Assembly: GCA_003558575.1 (NCBI GenBank) | Contig: PWPY01000309.1 | Location: forward strand, 1-8,616 | Source: Desulfonatronovibrio sp. | GTDB lineage: Bacteria > Desulfobacterota > Desulfovibrionia > Desulfovibrionales > Desulfonatronovibrionaceae | DNA length: 8,616 nucleotides | Reading direction: 5' to 3' | Shown: positions 6,695-8,616 of the stretch, piece after piece | How positions within the stretch are numbered: the stretch's first letter is position 1 | Layout: every line of letters starts with the position of its first letter | The notes under the pieces: model-generated | What the model was told of the DNA's origin: nothing | Databases searched by the model: none | What the model saw: the letters and a program-made list of their open reading frames with translations, nothing else | Position numbers and translations under genes: made by a program

Positions 6695-8128
6695 ATGACC
6701 GACAAAATCCTCCTTGAAGAACAAGACTTCCTCAATGCAGCTCTTTCCGGCGACAACTCCAGTCGCAAGCTTCTCATAGGTAAATTAGACCAATATTTTG
6801 ACTCGGGCAGTTACGAACTGATTCGTGATTTTTTCATGCGCCTGCACCCTGCTGATGCAGCCCATGTTCTTGAATTCTTTTCTCCGGAAAAGGCCTGTGC
6901 ATTCATTAAACTGTTCAAGATAGAAGATCAGACTAAGATTTTTAACTATCTTCCTGCAGGCTTTGAAGCAAAAATGGCTAAGATCCTCGGCAGAAAGGAG
7001 CTTGCCAAGATAGTCAGCGCCATGTCTCACGATGAACGCGCCGACCTTTTTAACAGGCTTACACCTGAACAGCAGGAAGAAATTTTACCTGCCCTGGCCC
7101 AGGCAGAACGAGAAGACATCAGAAAGCTCTCTTCTTATCCTGAAGATACTGCAGGTTCTGTTATGACTTCAGATTATTGTGCTCTGCAACCTGATATTAC
7201 AGCAAAAGAGGCCATTGAAAAGCTTCGCATGGAAGCCCCAGACAAAGAAACAATCTACCAGTCATTTGTAATCAATGAAAACAGGCAACTTCTCGGAGTA
7301 GTTTCACTTAGAGAACTTCTGGTTGCTTCACCTGGAGTAAAAGTCAAAGAAATCATGAATCCTAAGCCTATCTTCGGCAAAGCTGAGGATGAGGCAGAAG
7401 ATATTGCCGACACCATGGCAAAATATGACTTAATGGCCATGCCCATCATCAATGGAAATGATAAACTCGTAGGAATTGTTACTTTTGATGATGTACATGA
7501 CATTATCGAAGAGGAAGCCACCGAGGACTTCCACAAAATGGGCTCCATCTCCGGACACGGCGAAAGCATAACCGGAATTAACTTTCTCCAGGTCAGCCCG
7601 TGGTTACTTATTCAAAAACGTTTACCCTGGCTTCTCGCCCTTGTTTTCGTAAACCTCTTGTCCGGCGCAGGTATTGCTTTTTTTGAGGATACTATTCAGG
7701 CAGTGGTTGCCTTGGTATTTTTCCTGCCACTTCTCATTGCCAGCGGAGGTAATGCAGGAGCTCAGTCCGCAACCCTTATGGTCAGGGCAATTGCCACTGG
7801 AGATGTCCAGGCCAAAGACGGGCTCAGGCTGCTGGGACGTGAAGTGGGAATAGCCATGTTCCTTGGTGTTGGCATGGCCCTGGCTGTATCTTTCATTGGA
7901 ATATTCAGAGCTGGCCCTGAAGTTGCTGTTGTGGTAGCCTTAACCATGATGGCTGTTGTCCTTTTTGGCAGTCTTGTGGGTTGTCTTCTACCTTTTCTGT
8001 TAACCAAATTAAAGATGGATCCTGCCACTGCAAGTGCTCCTCTGATAACTTCCATTGCTGACGTTGGCGGAATTCTAATTTACTTTGGGATAGCAACCTG
8101 GATACTGGAAGTCCATCCAGTGGTCTGA
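6695..8128 (+). CDS. mgtE: Magnesium transporter MgtE
   Basis: This 477-residue protein has the full MgtE architecture; MgtE is a homodimeric inner-membrane Mg2+ channel closed by Mg2+ binding to its cytoplasmic part. Residues 10-150 form the helical N domain (repeated motifs such as LHPADAAHVLEF and LTPEQQEEILPAL). Two CBS domains follow: about 154-213 (MTSDYCAL to LRELLVA) and 219-272 (IMNPKPIF to FDDVHDIIEEEA). A plug-like helix leads into five membrane helices (about 308-475). The pore-region signatures are present: PLLIASGGNAGAQSATL (345-361) and DPATASAPLITSIADVGG (442-459). Asp456 sits where the conserved pore Asp of the Thermus protein (D432) is expected. Length is close to the usual 450-480. 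The long upstream leader may regulate it. No terminator is evident downstream. The gene appears intact and monocistronic. Confidence 0.96.
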   Translation: MTDKILLEEQDFLNAALSGDNSSRKLLIGKLDQYFDSGSYELIRDFFMRLHPADAAHVLEFFSPEKACAFIKLFKIEDQTKIFNYLPAGFEAKMAKILGRKELAKIVSAMSHDERADLFNRLTPEQQEEILPALAQAEREDIRKLSSYPEDTAGSVMTSDYCALQPDITAKEAIEKLRMEAPDKETIYQSFVINENRQLLGVVSLRELLVASPGVKVKEIMNPKPIFGKAEDEAEDIADTMAKYDLMAMPIINGNDKLVGIVTFDDVHDIIEEEATEDFHKMGSISGHGESITGINFLQVSPWLLIQKRLPWLLALVFVNLLSGAGIAFFEDTIQAVVALVFFLPLLIASGGNAGAQSATLMVRAIATGDVQAKDGLRLLGREVGIAMFLGVGMALAVSFIGIFRAGPEVAVVVALTMMAVVLFGSLVGCLLPFLLTKLKMDPATASAPLITSIADVGGILIYFGIATWILEVHPVV

Positions 8129-8166
8129 TACTAATTCAAGCCAAGCAAAAAAAAACGTATAAAAGT

Positions 8167-8196
8167 TTGACAAAAAAACATAACTTAGGGCATAAT
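8167..8196 (+). promoter_or_regulatory. Strong sigma70-type promoter for the TAXI gene
   Basis: A perfect TTGACA (8167-8172), an 18-base spacer and CATAAT (8191-8196, five of six consensus bases) lie in AT-rich sequence just after mgtE. The leader to the TAXI start would be about 65 bases. The promoter indicates that this gene begins its own transcription unit rather than depending on mgtE. Confidence 0.65.
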
Positions 8197-8267
8197 CATA
8201 TGATACGGTAATGGATAGTTAAGTTAAATCAACAATTAAACACAATATTATTTCAGGAGGTATGGTT

Positions 8268-8616
8268 ATGTTTGGGAAAAAAATTTTTATCACTCTGGCG
8301 GTCATTATGGGATTGGCAATGTCCGCTCCACAGGCTCAGGCTAAACAGGATATCTTGTTCGGTGGAGCTTCCATCACTGGTGTTTATTACCAGGTTGCCC
8401 TGCAGATCAGCAACATCATGAATAAACACGAAGGTGGTAAATATAACTTTATCGGGCGTCCCACAGGCGGTTCAGTATTCAATATCAATGCCCTTGAACG
8501 TGGCGCTTTTGACTTTGGCGTAGCTCAGTCAGACAGAAACTGGCAGGCATACAACGGAACAGCTGACTGGGATGGTAAGCCCATCAAGTCACTGCGAAGT
8601 GTGTTCAGCATGCATC
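8268..8616 (+). CDS. TAXI-family TRAP transporter solute-binding protein (5' part)
   Basis: The first 116 residues are present and the gene runs off the window. Residues 1-25 are a signal peptide (MFGKK, hydrophobic core, cleavage after AQA). The mature start, DILFGGASITGVYYQVALQI, matches the N-terminus of TAXI-type TRAP binding proteins, which typically show GGxxTGxYYPxG. This is followed by PTGGSVFNINALERGAFDFGVAQSD, equivalent to the family's stretch with a Ser-Val/Asn pair and a (D/A)xGxxQ(S/N)D ligand-loop motif. Such periplasmic proteins pass organic acids or amino acids to a fused DctQM permease; the ligand cannot be read from this fragment. AGGAGG (8255-8260) stands 7 bases before this ATG. 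An in-frame ATG at 8262 is too close to the Shine-Dalgarno to be the start. A fused TRAP permease gene would be expected downstream. Confidence 0.92.
   Translation, partial: MFGKKIFITLAVIMGLAMSAPQAQAKQDILFGGASITGVYYQVALQISNIMNKHEGGKYNFIGRPTGGSVFNINALERGAFDFGVAQSDRNWQAYNGTADWDGKPIKSLRSVFSMH

Noticed and set aside
6541..6777. Minus-strand 78-codon open frame overlapping the mgtE start
   Set aside because: Its first part is antisense to the well-supported mgtE 5' end, so it is not called as a gene; only its 3' part is discussed, as a possible element remnant.
8103..8120. ACTGGA/TCCAGT hairpin near the mgtE stop as a terminator
   Set aside because: It lies inside the coding sequence and no T-run follows.

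Overview
The window looks like chromosomal DNA of a Gram-negative bacterium, most likely an anaerobe of the Desulfobacterota (Desulfovibrionales-like). That placement rests on moderate AT bias, codon use and gene content (MgtE, a TAXI-type TRAP binding protein, periplasmic thiol chemistry, a long coiled-coil envelope protein). It is an impression, not a phylogenetic result. No rRNA, tRNA, CRISPR array, phage module or intact insertion sequence is visible.

Layout. Bases 1-131 are the 3' end of an unrecognised plus-strand gene. It converges on a minus-strand block across a strong, probably bidirectional terminator (161-197). Read in the direction of transcription, the minus block is typA/bipA (4118-2292), a COG0701-type permease resembling SO_0444-family Cu/Zn exporters (2215-1156) and a secreted DsbC/DsbG-like thiol-disulfide protein with a CPYC active site (1117-227). 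The permease is broken by a one-base frameshift at a four-base homopolymer (1481-1484). Removing one base restores a normal product of about 352 residues. A perfect 7-3-7 palindrome lies immediately upstream of the permease start and may be an operator or a hairpin near the ribosome-binding site.

A 313-base divergent region carries a plausible typA promoter. Beyond it, two plus-strand genes probably form a transcription unit: a 456-residue protein (signal peptide, long extracytoplasmic coiled coil, one membrane span, cytoplasmic C-terminal domain) and a 130-residue protein with four clustered cysteines. Neither could be assigned a function.

A 444-base non-coding region follows. It holds a good sigma70-type promoter and a leader of about 240 bases before mgtE, the CBS-domain magnesium channel. 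The last 100 bases of this leader can form two mutually exclusive pairings around the mgtE Shine-Dalgarno, as expected for a translation-controlling leader, but no known M-box signature was found. Part of the leader also resembles the flank of a REP-associated transposase element. The window ends inside a TAXI-family TRAP solute-binding protein gene that has its own strong promoter and a perfect AGGAGG.

Most of the window is ordinary housekeeping and transport. The points most worth checking are the mgtE leader, the coiled-coil/cysteine protein pair, and the permease-Dsb pair with its frameshift and upstream palindrome.
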